A stretch of 64,000 nucleotides of DNA from Pedobacter sp. Hv1 (GTDB lineage Bacteria > Bacteroidota > Bacteroidia > Sphingobacteriales > Sphingobacteriaceae): positions 62,001-126,000 of the forward strand of contig NZ_LLWP01000003.1 of assembly GCF_001412215.1 (NCBI RefSeq), written 5' to 3'. Positions 1 to 9,220 of this stretch are shown here, piece by piece. The translations under genes and the position numbers were made by a program. The notes beneath the pieces were generated by a model. It saw nothing but the letters and a program-made list of their open reading frames with translations, made no database searches and was not told where the DNA came from. Positions within the stretch are counted from its first letter, which is position 1; every line of letters starts with the position of its first letter.

Positions 1-2
1 TT

Positions 3-3000
3 TCTGGCACTATAACAGACGCTTCAGGCAGAACTTTATCTGGCCAAACCGCCGAAGCATTTTTAAATTCGGTAATGCATGCCAACCCATTGAGTATTGG
101 TTTCAACTGTGCGCTAGGTGCCAAAGAAATGCGCCCACACATTGAAGAATTAGCGGCAAAAGCGGGTTGTTACGTTTCGGCTTATCCAAACGCTGGTTTA
201 CCCAATGAGTTTGGGGCTTACGACGAAATGCCACATGAAACTGCACATCTGGTGGATGATTTTATCAGCTCTGGTTTTGTAAACATTGTTGGAGGTTGCT
301 GTGGCACTACGCCTGAGCATATTGGCTGTATTGCTCAAAAAGCAAGAAAAGCTGAGCCTCGAAAAATCCCTACCATTGAGCCTTACATGCGCTTAAGCGG
401 ATTAGAACCTGTAACCATTACCCCAGAAAGTATTTTTGTGAATGTGGGTGAAAGAACAAATATTACTGGCTCTCCAAAATTCTCGAAACTGATTTTAGGT
501 GGCGATTATGAAGCTGCTCTAGCCGTTGCCTTACAACAGGTTGAAGGTGGTGCACAGGTAATTGACGTAAATATGGATGAAGGGATGTTGGATTCGGAAG
601 CGGCAATGACCAAATTCCTGAACCTCATTGCTTCAGAACCTGATATTGCCAAATTGCCCATCATGGTCGATTCATCTAAATGGTCGGTCATTGAAAACGG
701 CTTAAAATGCTTACAAGGCAAAGGCATTGTGAACTCTATCTCCTTAAAAGAAGGGGAAGAAAAGTTTAAAGAAAGTGCCCGAAAAATTATGCAATACGGC
801 GCCGCAATTGTGGTGATGGCTTTTGATGAGCAAGGGCAAGCAGACAATTACGAACGCAGAACCGAGATCTGTAAAAGAAGTTATGATATTTTGGTAGACG
901 AGGTGGGTTTCCCTCCTCAGGACATCATTTTCGATCCAAATATTTTAACCGTAGCCACAGGATTGGAAGAGCATAACAATTATGCGGTAGATTTTATCAA
1001 TGCCACTCGCTGGATCAAGCAAAACCTACCTTATGCCAAAGTAAGTGGTGGGGTTTCTAATATTTCATTTTCTTTTAGAGGAAACAATACCGTTCGTGAA
1101 GCGATGCACTCTGCATTTTTATACCACGCCATTCAGGCCGGTCTGGATATGGGGATTGTAAATGCGGGGATGTTGGAAGTTTATCAAGAAATTCCACCAG
1201 AATTGCTAGAGCGTGTAGAAGATGTATTGTTAAACAGAAGAGAAGATGCTACTGAGCGTTTGGTAGAATATGCCGACACCATCAAGAGCAAGGGCAAAGA
1301 GGTAGTAAGAGATGAAGAATGGCGCAAAGGAACAGTTGAAGAAAGATTATCGCATTCCTTAGTAAAAGGAATTGTTGAATACTTAGATGACGATGTGGAA
1401 GAGGCCCGTCAGAAATATGCAAGACCGATCCAAGTTATTGAAGGCCCATTAATGGACGGGATGAACATTGTTGGAGATCTATTTGGTGCCGGAAAAATGT
1501 TCTTGCCTCAGGTTGTAAAATCTGCTAGGGTAATGAAAAAAGCCGTGGCCTACCTTTTGCCTTTTATTGAACAAGAAAAATTAGACAACCCCGATCAAGA
1601 CCAAAATTCTTCGGCCGGAAAAGTATTGATGGCTACCGTAAAAGGCGATGTACACGATATTGGGAAAAATATTGTTGGTGTAGTTTTAGCCTGTAATAAT
1701 TTCGAAATTGTAGATATGGGCGTAATGGTACCTGCACAGGATATCATTAAAAAGGCCAAAGAAATCAATGCAGATATTATTGGTTTAAGTGGATTGATCA
1801 CCCCATCCTTAGATGAAATGGTCCATTTTGCCAAAGAAATGGAACGTGAAGGTTTCACCATTCCATTGATTATTGGCGGAGCTACCACCTCTCGCATCCA
1901 TGCTGCTGTAAAAGTAGCACCAAATTATTCAGGTCCAGCCATCCACGTTTTAGATGCCTCTAGAAGTGTAACCGTTTGTAGCACTTTAATGAATCCTGAA
2001 ACCAAAGATGAGTACGTGGCCGGAATTAGAGCAGAATACGATAAGGCTAGAGAAGCACACTTAAATAAACGTTCAGACAAACGTTACAAAACCATTGCAG
2101 AAGCAAGAACAGATAAATTCCAAATTGAATTGGATAAGGTAATTACCGAACCAAAATTTACAGGAACCAAGGTTTTTGAAGATTATCCGTTAGAAGAATT
2201 GGTGCCTTATATCGACTGGACACCATTTTTCCATACTTGGGAACTGCGGGGGAGTTATCCAAAGATATTTAGCGACAAATTGGTGGGTGATGAAGCACAA
2301 AAGTTATTTGATGATGCACAGGTGTTGTTGAAACGAATTGTTGCAGAAAAATTATTGACTGCAAAAGGTGTAATTGGTTTTTGGCCAGCTAATTCAGTAG
2401 GCGACGACATTGTTCTGGAGGTAAAAGGGAAAATGGAAGATGGAAAATGGGTTGAAGATACCTCTTCCATCTCCCCTCTTCCATCTTCCGTAACTATTCA
2501 TACTTTACGCCAGCAGGCCGAGAAAATGGCTGGAGAACCTTATTATGCCTTATCTGATTTTGTAGCACCAAAAGAAACAGGTATTAAAGATTATTTTGGT
2601 GGATTTGCCGTAACCACTGGTTTGGGTTGTGATGAGTTGGTGGCTGAGTTTGAAAGAAACCACGACGATTACAATAGCATTATGGCAAAAGCCTTAGCCG
2701 ATCGTTTAGCTGAAGCCTTTGCAGAGCGCATGCACGAATTGGTACGTAAAGAATATTGGGGTTATGCAGAAGATGAGAACCTGAGCAATCAAGAGCTGAT
2801 CAAAGAAGAATATGCAGGTATCCGTCCGGCGCCAGGTTATCCTGCCTGTCCAGACCATACCGAAAAAGAAACTTTATTTAACCTTTTAGATGCCGAAAAC
2901 AAGATTGGTTTACGTTTAACCGAAAGTTATGCCATGTATCCCGCAGCTGCGGTGAGTGGATTTTATTTTGCCCACCCACAATCTCGTTATTTTGGACTAG

Positions 3001-3098
3001 GAAAAATTACCAAAGACCAAGTTGAAGATTATGCCATTAGAAAAAACATGCCGCTAGAAGAAGTAGAGAGATGGCTTAGTCCGAATTTAGCGTATTAA
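3..3098 (+). CDS. metH: Cobalamin-dependent methionine synthase, 5' truncated by window edge
   Basis: Transfers a methyl group from 5-methyltetrahydrofolate to homocysteine through cobalamin, in the cytoplasm. The frame is open to base 3 and already reads MetH sequence ([14 protein letters not shown]), so the first internal ATG at 75 is not the start and the N-terminus lies outside the window. Visible in order: the end of the homocysteine-binding domain with its zinc cysteines (NCALG near base 105, GGCCGTT near base 295), the pterin-binding domain opening with VNVGERTN, the cobalamin cap, the cobalamin domain with DVHDIG (near base 1650) supplying the axial histidine, and the C-terminal SAM-binding reactivation domain with [12 protein letters not shown] (near base 2830). 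metF, which makes its methyl donor, follows at 3627. About 1,031 residues are present; the family is about 1,230. Confidence 0.97.
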   Translation, partial: SGTITDASGRTLSGQTAEAFLNSVMHANPLSIGFNCALGAKEMRPHIEELAAKAGCYVSAYPNAGLPNEFGAYDEMPHETAHLVDDFISSGFVNIVGGCCGTTPEHIGCIAQKARKAEPRKIPTIEPYMRLSGLEPVTITPESIFVNVGERTNITGSPKFSKLILGGDYEAALAVALQQVEGGAQVIDVNMDEGMLDSEAAMTKFLNLIASEPDIAKLPIMVDSSKWSVIENGLKCLQGKGIVNSISLKEGEEKFKESARKIMQYGAAIVVMAFDEQGQADNYERRTEICKRSYDILVDEVGFPPQDIIFDPNILTVATGLEEHNNYAVDFINATRWIKQNLPYAKVSGGVSNISFSFRGNNTVREAMHSAFLYHAIQAGLDMGIVNAGMLEVYQEIPPELLERVEDVLLNRREDATERLVEYADTIKSKGKEVVRDEEWRKGTVEERLSHSLVKGIVEYLDDDVEEARQKYARPIQVIEGPLMDGMNIVGDLFGAGKMFLPQVVKSARVMKKAVAYLLPFIEQEKLDNPDQDQNSSAGKVLMATVKGDVHDIGKNIVGVVLACNNFEIVDMGVMVPAQDIIKKAKEINADIIGLSGLITPSLDEMVHFAKEMEREGFTIPLIIGGATTSRIHAAVKVAPNYSGPAIHVLDASRSVTVCSTLMNPETKDEYVAGIRAEYDKAREAHLNKRSDKRYKTIAEARTDKFQIELDKVITEPKFTGTKVFEDYPLEELVPYIDWTPFFHTWELRGSYPKIFSDKLVGDEAQKLFDDAQVLLKRIVAEKLLTAKGVIGFWPANSVGDDIVLEVKGKMEDGKWVEDTSSISPLPSSVTIHTLRQQAEKMAGEPYYALSDFVAPKETGIKDYFGGFAVTTGLGCDELVAEFERNHDDYNSIMAKALADRLAEAFAERMHELVRKEYWGYAEDENLSNQELIKEEYAGIRPAPGYPACPDHTEKETLFNLLDAENKIGLRLTESYAMYPAAAVSGFYFAHPQSRYFGLGKITKDQVEDYAIRKNMPLEEVERWLSPNLAY

Positions 3099-3099
3099 A

Positions 3100-3613
3100 G
3101 GTTGCGAGTTATGTGTTAAAGGTTATATGATTGGGTGCAGATGACAGAAGAAGTATCATAACAATTAATGGCTTTAATTAAAAGTTGTGAGCATAATTGC
3201 GCTAAAAATGGAAAAAGAAAAAAAGACTTACACAGAGCTAGATGTATGGAAAGAAGCAAGAATTTTGGCAGGCGAAATATATTTAGTGACCAAAGTATTT
3301 CCAAAAGATGAAGTATTTGGTCTGATTAGTCAAATGCGAAGATCTGCTGTTTCAATTCCATCGAATATTGCTGAAGGTTGTGGTAGAAACTATCCAAAGG
3401 ATAGTATTCAATTTTTCTTTATAGCTAGAGGCTCCATATATGAATTAGAAACACAATTATATATTTCTTTTGATCAAAACTATATTGACGAATTAAAATT
3501 AAAAACAACCTTGATCAGATTAGAAACCACAAGAAAATTATTAAATGGATTTATAAATTATTATCAATCTTTAGTTAAATAAGCATCACGACCTGCAACT
3601 CGTAACCCACAAC
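3100..3613. repeat. Degenerate G/T-rich repeats in opposite orientation flanking the IVP gene
   Basis: The stretch 3100-3129 (GGTTGCGAGTTATGTG and on) and the stretch 3590-3613 (CCTGCAACTCGTAACCC) are built from similar GTTGCGAGTT-like units in opposite orientation, with the four-helix-bundle gene between them. The same unit family recurs at 55334-55361 and 55482-55509. The match is imperfect, so this is a low-complexity repeat rather than a clean transposon end. Confidence 0.5.
3208..3582 (+). CDS. Four-helix-bundle protein (23S rRNA intervening-sequence protein family)
   Basis: A 124-residue protein of the family first found as open frames inside 23S rRNA intervening sequences. Typical features are the opening YTELDVWKEARILAGEIY, the central QMRRSAVSIPSNIAEGCGR and the helical C-terminus. 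The biochemical role of free-standing members is unknown; relatives include the Avd accessory protein of diversity-generating retroelements, but no reverse transcriptase or variable repeat is present here. I prefer the ATG at 3208 because homologues begin near this point; an in-frame GTG at 3187 would add seven residues. The gene separates metH from metF and is bounded by repeats, and its AT-rich sequence suggests a late insertion. Confidence 0.8.
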   Translation: MEKEKKTYTELDVWKEARILAGEIYLVTKVFPKDEVFGLISQMRRSAVSIPSNIAEGCGRNYPKDSIQFFFIARGSIYELETQLYISFDQNYIDELKLKTTLIRLETTRKLLNGFINYYQSLVK

Positions 3614-3626
3614 ATTCAACTTAAAA

Positions 3627-4580
3627 ATGAAGATTACCGAACATATCAAAAACGCAAAGGGTAAAACCTTATTCTCTTTTGAACTATTACCACCTATAAA
3701 AGGGCAGAGCATTCAATGGATTTACGAGGCGATAGAACCCTTATTGGAGTTTAATCCACCATTTATTGATGTTACATCACTCCGTGAAGATTATATTTAT
3801 AAAGAACAGGAAAACGGTTTGTTGCAAAAAGTTTCTTACCGTAAGCGTCCGGGTACCATTGCCATTTGTGCAGCCATTATTCACAAATATAAGGTCGATG
3901 CTGTTCCGCATTTAATTTGTGGTGGCTTTACCAAAGAAGAAACTGAAAATGCGTTGATCGACCTACAGTTTTTGGGGATTGATAACGTGCTTGCCTTACG
4001 TGGTGATGCTCGAAAAGCCGATGGAAATTTCGTACCTACTCCAGGTGGACATGCTTATGCAACTGATTTGATCGAACATATTAAAAACCATAATGAAGGC
4101 AAATTTCTGCATGAAGATGTAGAAACTTTTAAAAGCGATTTCTGTATTGGCGTGGCAGGTTATCCTGAAAAACATTTCGAAGCGCCCAACATGAATACTG
4201 ATTTCAAATATTTGAAGAAAAAGGTAGACGCAGGTGCAGAATTTATCGTAACGCAGATGTTTTTCGATAACCAGAAGTATTTCGACTTTGTAAAAAAATG
4301 CAGGGAAAATGATATCAATGTCCCAATTATTCCAGGCTTGAAACCAATTAGCACCTTGTCGCAATTAACTGTTTTACCAAAATCGTTCCATATCGACTTA
4401 CCAGATGAATTAACAGATGCACTTTCTCATGCTAAGAGTAACAACGAAGCAAAAGAAATTGGCACCGAAGCCATGATTAAACAATGTAAAGAATTGATCG
4501 ATTTCGGAGCCCCAGTATTGCATTTTTATACCATGGGTCGTCCGGAGCAAACCAAAAAGATTGCTAAAGCTATTTTCTAA
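3627..4580 (+). CDS. metF: Methylenetetrahydrofolate reductase
   Basis: Reduces 5,10-methylenetetrahydrofolate to 5-methyltetrahydrofolate with a flavin cofactor, supplying the methyl donor for MetH just upstream. The 317-residue single-domain TIM barrel has the bacterial length. Visible signatures are FSFELLPP near the N-terminus, DVTSLRED, NVLALRGDARK around residue 125, and the C-terminal GAPVLHFYTMGRPE. The ATG at 3627 follows the repeat-containing gap after the IVP gene; metH and metF were probably once adjacent. The PLP decarboxylase begins 20 bases after the stop. Confidence 0.96.
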   Translation: MKITEHIKNAKGKTLFSFELLPPIKGQSIQWIYEAIEPLLEFNPPFIDVTSLREDYIYKEQENGLLQKVSYRKRPGTIAICAAIIHKYKVDAVPHLICGGFTKEETENALIDLQFLGIDNVLALRGDARKADGNFVPTPGGHAYATDLIEHIKNHNEGKFLHEDVETFKSDFCIGVAGYPEKHFEAPNMNTDFKYLKKKVDAGAEFIVTQMFFDNQKYFDFVKKCRENDINVPIIPGLKPISTLSQLTVLPKSFHIDLPDELTDALSHAKSNNEAKEIGTEAMIKQCKELIDFGAPVLHFYTMGRPEQTKKIAKAIF

Positions 4581-4600
4581 TCACCCTGTATCATTTGATC

Positions 4601-6010
4601 ATGAATAATTTAAATACAGACCTACAAAATCTTGAAGCCATACTAAGCAACGTTAAACAACAAGGAATTGATTATTTAAACAATATTCAGGAACGATCTA
4701 CAGCAAGTTCTACAGGAACACAGATGATCTGTGATTTAAGCGCTGAAGGTTTTGGCACGATCGGAGCTTTAGCACAATTTAACAAACGTTTCGAGCCTAT
4801 TATCGTCGCTTCATCTGGCCCGAGATATTGGGGCTTTGTAACTGGAGGAACAACACCCGCTGCAATTGCTGGCGATTGGCTCTCTACCATCTACGATCAG
4901 AATACACAATCGGCTAAAGGAAGTGGCGATATTTCTGCTTTAGTAGAATTAGAAACTATCCAATTGCTCCTTTCTCTGTTTAACCTTCCCAAAGATTTTT
5001 TTGGTGGTTTTGTAACTGGTGCAACTTTATCAAATTTTACCTGTTTAGCTGTAGCCAGACAATGGATTGGCAAACAATCAGGAAAAGATTTTGCCAAAGA
5101 TGGCATCAATGGTTCGATTAAAGTTTTATCTGCTACTCCACATTCATCAGCAGTCAAATCGTTGGCCATGCTGGGCATGGGCAGTGCCAATGTTATTCCG
5201 GTTAATGTAACACCTGGAAATAGAGAGGCTATTGATATAGAAGACCTGAAACTCAAAATAGAAACCCTAAACGGTGCACCTTTTATCTTGATTTCAAGTG
5301 CTGGAACCGTAAATACGGTAGACTTTGACGATTTTGAAGCCATCTATCAATTAAAAGAAAAATACAATTTCTGGTGGCATATTGATGCTGCTTTTGGTGG
5401 TTTTGTAGCTTGTTCTCCGAAATACAAACACTTGGTTAAAGGTTGGGAAAATGCAGATAGCATTACTGTCGATTGTCATAAATGGTTAAATGTACCTTAT
5501 GAGAGTGCTGTATTCTTTGTGAAAGAAAAACACCAGCTTTTACAAATGGAAACTTTCCAAAATGCCAATGCTGCTTATTTAGGTAATCCGCTAGATAATT
5601 TTAGTTACCTCAATTTTCTTCCAGAAAACTCTAGGCGATTAAAAGCTTTACCTGCTTGGTTTACCTTAACGAGTTATGGTAGATCTGGCTATGAAGAGCT
5701 GATTGAAAAAAATGTAGAAATGGCTTTGCTATTTGCCGATTTCATTACCATTGACACCAATTTTGAGCTCCTTGCTCCTGTACGTTTGAATACTGTTTGT
5801 TTTACCCTATCTAATGAAAGTTTGGTTGGCAGTTTTCTCGACCAGCTCAATGCAACAGGAAAAGTATTCATGACCCCAACTTTTTACAATGGTAAAAAAG
5901 GAATTAGAGCAGCTTTTGTAAATTGGCGAACTACTGCTGAGGATATTGCTATCGCTACTGATGAGATGAAGAAAGTAGTCGATCAGGTCGGGATTGCAAA
6001 TCCCGACTAA
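4601..6010 (+). CDS. PLP-dependent group II amino acid decarboxylase-like protein
   Basis: A fold-type I PLP enzyme of the aromatic-amino-acid/glutamate decarboxylase group (469 residues). The cofactor lysine is visible in DCHKWLN (bases about 5470-5490), the preceding aspartate in HIDAAFGG, and a substrate-loop-like TGATLSNFTCL. The substrate cannot be named from sequence. An upstream in-frame TTG at 4595 would add two residues; the ATG at 4601 is preferred. The last seven residues (VGIANPD) are encoded by the first hairpin of a REP array, so the C-terminus has been rewritten by a repeat. It may be co-transcribed with metF (20-base gap). Confidence 0.88.
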   Translation: MNNLNTDLQNLEAILSNVKQQGIDYLNNIQERSTASSTGTQMICDLSAEGFGTIGALAQFNKRFEPIIVASSGPRYWGFVTGGTTPAAIAGDWLSTIYDQNTQSAKGSGDISALVELETIQLLLSLFNLPKDFFGGFVTGATLSNFTCLAVARQWIGKQSGKDFAKDGINGSIKVLSATPHSSAVKSLAMLGMGSANVIPVNVTPGNREAIDIEDLKLKIETLNGAPFILISSAGTVNTVDFDDFEAIYQLKEKYNFWWHIDAAFGGFVACSPKYKHLVKGWENADSITVDCHKWLNVPYESAVFFVKEKHQLLQMETFQNANAAYLGNPLDNFSYLNFLPENSRRLKALPAWFTLTSYGRSGYEELIEKNVEMALLFADFITIDTNFELLAPVRLNTVCFTLSNESLVGSFLDQLNATGKVFMTPTFYNGKKGIRAAFVNWRTTAEDIAIATDEMKKVVDQVGIANPD

Positions 6011-6074
6011 CATTAAACTAACTGTTGGTCAAGATTTGCAATCTCGACCACGTCAATTTCGGATTTGCAATCCG
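5987..6074. repeat. REP-like array, left copy (three hairpins)
   Basis: Three short inverted repeats share the core ATTTGCAAT or its complement. They are 5987-6007 with perfect 9-base arms GTCGGGATT / AATCCCGAC, 6027-6049 with arms GGTCAAGATT / AATCTCGACC and one mismatch, and 6060-6074 with arms CGGATT / AATCCG. The order, spacing and sequences match the array at 6778-6880 on the other side of the transposase. The first hairpin lies inside the end of the decarboxylase gene. Confidence 0.9.
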
Positions 6075-6080
6075 ACACCA

Positions 6081-6626
6081 TTATTCCAAAAACACTATGG
6101 CTAACAAGCCTGTTCCACCACTATAATTTACAGCCGAACTGTACACATAATAGATTGATTCAGATACGATATTGGCCTCAACAGGATTTTGATGGATATA
6201 ATTTAATTTTTGTTCCATAAAATAGTTGCTATAGAGAATAATGGGATGAAAACCATCTTGCCAAAACTTAAGTTCTTTGTTTTTGGGGTGTACCCTTGCC
6301 GCAAATTGAAATTTATTTAGCATCCAAGTTCTACTTTCATTAATTTCTTTAATCGTAGCGATGATCTTTTTTGCCGTAAACTTCTTAAAATCTCTTATAA
6401 TATCTGAAAGGTTCTTACCAACATCGGCACTCACAATCATATGTAAATGACTAGGCATTAAACACCATGCATAAATGATTAAACCTTTCTCTTTCTGACA
6501 ATAAGCCAAGCTATCTATAATTACCTCAGCAAGCTCTTTTCTAGTAAATGCATCAATCCACCCTATAACTGTAGTCGTTATAAAATAAATCCCATCTTGA
6601 TCGGTGACTTGATACTTAAATGCCAT
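6081..6626 (-). CDS. REP-associated tyrosine transposase (IS200-like Y1 transposase family)
   Basis: A single-strand nuclease of the HUH/Y1 superfamily that would recognise and move REP hairpins. The HUH pair is visible as SHLHMI around residue 60, and the family segment YIHQNPV near residue 145 holds a candidate catalytic tyrosine. The length of 181 residues fits free-standing RAYTs. A longer frame starting at 6680 is possible, but homologues begin at MAFKYQVTDQDG. The gene is bracketed by REP arrays ending 6 bases past its stop and lying about 150 bases upstream of its start. The frame is intact, so it may be active. Confidence 0.88.
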   Translation of the reverse strand: MAFKYQVTDQDGIYFITTTVIGWIDAFTRKELAEVIIDSLAYCQKEKGLIIYAWCLMPSHLHMIVSADVGKNLSDIIRDFKKFTAKKIIATIKEINESRTWMLNKFQFAARVHPKNKELKFWQDGFHPIILYSNYFMEQKLNYIHQNPVEANIVSESIYYVYSSAVNYSGGTGLLAIVFLE

Positions 6627-6777
6627 AACTAAATTTAGCACTTCGCCTAATGGGATAAGAATCGGAAATGATAAATACAATTAGAAAGAAAGTAATTTAT
6701 CCTTAGTGAAATACATTTGCTCTCTTCGAAAATTTTGAAGATTGTTATGTGTGGATTATAAATTCCCATATATTAAA

Positions 6778-6880
6778 GTCGAGATTGCAAATCCCGACTA
6801 ACATCCCGACTAGCAAGTATACAATAGGTGTTGGTCGAGATTTGCAATCTCGACCATATTCTTTTCGGATTTGCAATCCG
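6778..6880. repeat. REP-like array, right copy (three hairpins)
   Basis: The hairpins are 6778-6798 (arms GTCGAGATT / AATCCCGAC, one mismatch), 6833-6855 (perfect 10-base arms GGTCGAGATT / AATCTCGACC) and 6866-6880 (CGGATT / AATCCG). They have the same order and core as 5987-6074, with an extra partial unit ATCCCGACTA between the first two. The array ends 10 bases before the thrC stop codon and may serve as its transcript end. Confidence 0.9.
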
Positions 6881-6889
6881 CCATACACT

Positions 6890-8197
6890 CTATTTATCAA
6901 ACAAATAACTTTTAAAACTTTCAAAGTCCTTCCCTAGCTCGTCATAAACTTCCAGATTGTTGTTTAAGGATTTCACTTGCTCAGGCAATTCGATTTTCTC
7001 TTTAATCTCAGGAGGGAAAACTTCAGGGAATTTACAAGCATGTGCCGTAGACAAGAAAACCTTTACACTATCGTCTGTAGGATTTTCTGTAGCATAAGCC
7101 TTCGTAGCCAACCAAGCAATGGCTGTATGTGGACAAGCTACATAATTAAATCGTTCAAATATTTCTTTAATTGCCGCCAAGGTTTCTTCGTCAGTGAAAT
7201 GGTAAGCTTTTACCAGTTGATTAATCGTATCCCTATCTTGGTTAAACAAGTCCATAATCCTCACCCAATTGCTTGGCGCACCTACATCCATGGCATTGGC
7301 ATAAGTTTGTACTGATGGTTTAGCTTCGTAAATGCCTGTCTCCAAAAAGCGAGGGACAGTATCGTTGGCATTAGTTGCTGCAATAAATCTGTGTACCGGC
7401 AATCCCATTTTATAAGCCAATAAACCAGCCCCAATATTACCAAAATTACCACTTGGCACTGCAAAAACTACTTTTTCTAATCCTTGTCTTTTCAATTGGG
7501 CATAAGCATTAAAATAATAAAAGGTTTGTGGAATCAACCTTGCAATATTGATAGAATTGGCAGAAGTTAACCTAAATTTACCATTCAATTCATCATCAGC
7601 AAATGCTTGTTTAACCAATGCCTGGCAATCGTCAAAAGTACCATCAACTGCAATTGCTCTAATGTTTTTACCATTGGTGGTTAATTGCAAACGTTGTACC
7701 TCACTTACTTTTCCTTTCGGGAACAATATGGTTACCCTAGTGTTTGGCACTCCTAAAAAGCCAAGAGCTACTGCTCCACCAGTATCTCCAGAAGTGGCTA
7801 CGAGCACATCTAATAATTGCTCTCCATCTTTTAAGAAATAAGCCATCACTCTACTCATAAACCTTGCACCAAAATCTTTAAAGGCCAAAGAAGGACCATG
7901 AAACAGTTCCAATACAAAGGTCTGTTCATTTAACTTGACTACTGGTGCTTCAAAATTTACAGCATCATCAATGAGGGCTTTAAGATCAGCCTCTGGGATT
8001 TCATCCTTTAACAATGTTGAAGCAATTTGATAGGCAATTTCTGGCAGGCTATATTGCTCAAGCTGATCAATAAATTCTTTTTCTAGCTGAGGAATAACCT
8101 CTGGCATGTAAAGACCTTTATCTTGGGGCATACTGTTAAAAACTGCCTCTTGAAAGGAAACACGTAAGGATGGATTGTTGGTAGAGTATAATTTCAT
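6890..8197 (-). CDS. thrC: Threonine synthase
   Basis: Converts O-phosphohomoserine to threonine with PLP, the last step of the pathway. The PLP lysine lies in GPSLAFKDFG (around residue 110), followed by the cofactor-binding VATSGDTGGAVA; the N-terminus MKLYSTNNPSLRVSFQEAV is typical of the shorter bacterial class (435 residues). It is the last gene of thrA-dinB-thrB-thrC. A 91-base stretch with inverted simple repeats separates it from thrB, and a REP array lies directly downstream. Confidence 0.97.
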   Translation of the reverse strand: MKLYSTNNPSLRVSFQEAVFNSMPQDKGLYMPEVIPQLEKEFIDQLEQYSLPEIAYQIASTLLKDEIPEADLKALIDDAVNFEAPVVKLNEQTFVLELFHGPSLAFKDFGARFMSRVMAYFLKDGEQLLDVLVATSGDTGGAVALGFLGVPNTRVTILFPKGKVSEVQRLQLTTNGKNIRAIAVDGTFDDCQALVKQAFADDELNGKFRLTSANSINIARLIPQTFYYFNAYAQLKRQGLEKVVFAVPSGNFGNIGAGLLAYKMGLPVHRFIAATNANDTVPRFLETGIYEAKPSVQTYANAMDVGAPSNWVRIMDLFNQDRDTINQLVKAYHFTDEETLAAIKEIFERFNYVACPHTAIAWLATKAYATENPTDDSVKVFLSTAHACKFPEVFPPEIKEKIELPEQVKSLNNNLEVYDELGKDFESFKSYLFDK

Positions 8198-8205
8198 TCT
8201 GAAAA

Positions 8206-8290
8206 AGGTATAAGGTTTGAGGCATAAGGTGTAAGGTTGATAGCTATTTAAGTTTTACCTTAAGCCTTTAACCTTCCACCCCACACCTTT
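8206..8290. repeat. Inverted AAGGT-type simple repeat between thrB and thrC
   Basis: The left arm 8206-8240 is made of AAGGT-containing heptamer-like units (AGGTATAAGGTTTGAGGC and on). The right arm 8257-8290 carries the complementary ACCTT-type units and runs into the thrB stop codon. The mRNA could fold into a long imperfect hairpin inside the thr operon. Confidence 0.6.
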
Positions 8291-9218
8291 AAATAATTTT
8301 GGGTCCTTCGGCATTTACCGACGATACGTAAGCATTGCTACGGATATTTAATTGGGCTAAATGTTTTTGTTGCAGCTTGGTGATCTTCTTTGCCGTTTCT
8401 TCATCTTTAACCAAGGCAAATACAGAAGGTCCAGAACCAGAAATACCGAAACCTACAGCCCCATTTTCCATGGCCAATGTTCTAAGTGTATCAAAACCTG
8501 GAATTAAAATAGAGCGTGTAGGTTCAATTAAAACATCTTTCATGCTGCGGCCAACCAAATCCATATCATTTAAGAAAAGGCCACTTACCAAACCTGCCAC
8601 ATTTCCCCATTGGGTAACGGCATCTTTTAATAGCACTTTTGCCTTGATCATCTGTCGGGCATCTTTGGTGGGTACATCTACTTCTGGGTAAACAATAGCT
8701 GCAAATAGATTAGATGGCGTAGGCAAGGCGATTAAATCTAAAGGCTCATAACTCCGAACCAATACAAAACCACCCATTAACGCAGGAGCAACATTATCTG
8801 CATGCCCATAACCACAGGCCAATTCTTCGCCTTTCATGGCAAATGGCACCAACTCTTTGGCCGTTAACAAATTGCCCACTAATTGGTTAATGGCATATAA
8901 GCCTGCTACCGTACTGGCAGAACTTGATCCTAAGCCACTTCCGATAGGCATTTTTTTATGGAGTTCAATTTCAACACCAATATCTGGGCGATTCAAATGT
9001 TTTAAATAGTGCTGTACACTTGCACTTACTGTATTCTTAGCAGAATCTAAGGGTAGTCGGCCTTCATCTCCAGTAATTTTTAGCAAGCGAACTCCAGGTT
9101 CATCAACCAGACGCATCATTACTTCATCTCCTGGTTCATTTACGGCAAAACCTAACACATCAAACCCACAAACTACATTGGCAACGGTGGCTGGAGCAAA
9201 AACTTTAATTTCTTTCAT
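8289..9218 (-). CDS. thrB: Homoserine kinase
   Basis: Phosphorylates homoserine to O-phosphohomoserine. It is a GHMP-family kinase of 309 residues with the ATP-binding motif PIGSGLGSSSASTVAG around residues 90-107, the N-terminal VFAPATVANVVCGFDVLGFA and the C-terminal glycine motif FGISGSGPSVFAL. Its start lies 2 bases after the stop of the DinB-like gene, which indicates tight translational coupling in the thr operon. Confidence 0.97.
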   Translation of the reverse strand: MKEIKVFAPATVANVVCGFDVLGFAVNEPGDEVMMRLVDEPGVRLLKITGDEGRLPLDSAKNTVSASVQHYLKHLNRPDIGVEIELHKKMPIGSGLGSSSASTVAGLYAINQLVGNLLTAKELVPFAMKGEELACGYGHADNVAPALMGGFVLVRSYEPLDLIALPTPSNLFAAIVYPEVDVPTKDARQMIKAKVLLKDAVTQWGNVAGLVSGLFLNDMDLVGRSMKDVLIEPTRSILIPGFDTLRTLAMENGAVGFGISGSGPSVFALVKDEETAKKITKLQQKHLAQLNIRSNAYVSSVNAEGPKII

Positions 9219-9220
9219 CT

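Noticed and set aside
506..2470. Open frames on the minus strand inside metH
   Set aside because: They are antisense shadows of a strongly conserved coding sequence, have no recognisable domains and unnatural composition.
3208..3582. Accessory protein of a diversity-generating retroelement
   Set aside because: The family includes Avd, but there is no reverse transcriptase, template repeat or variable repeat nearby.
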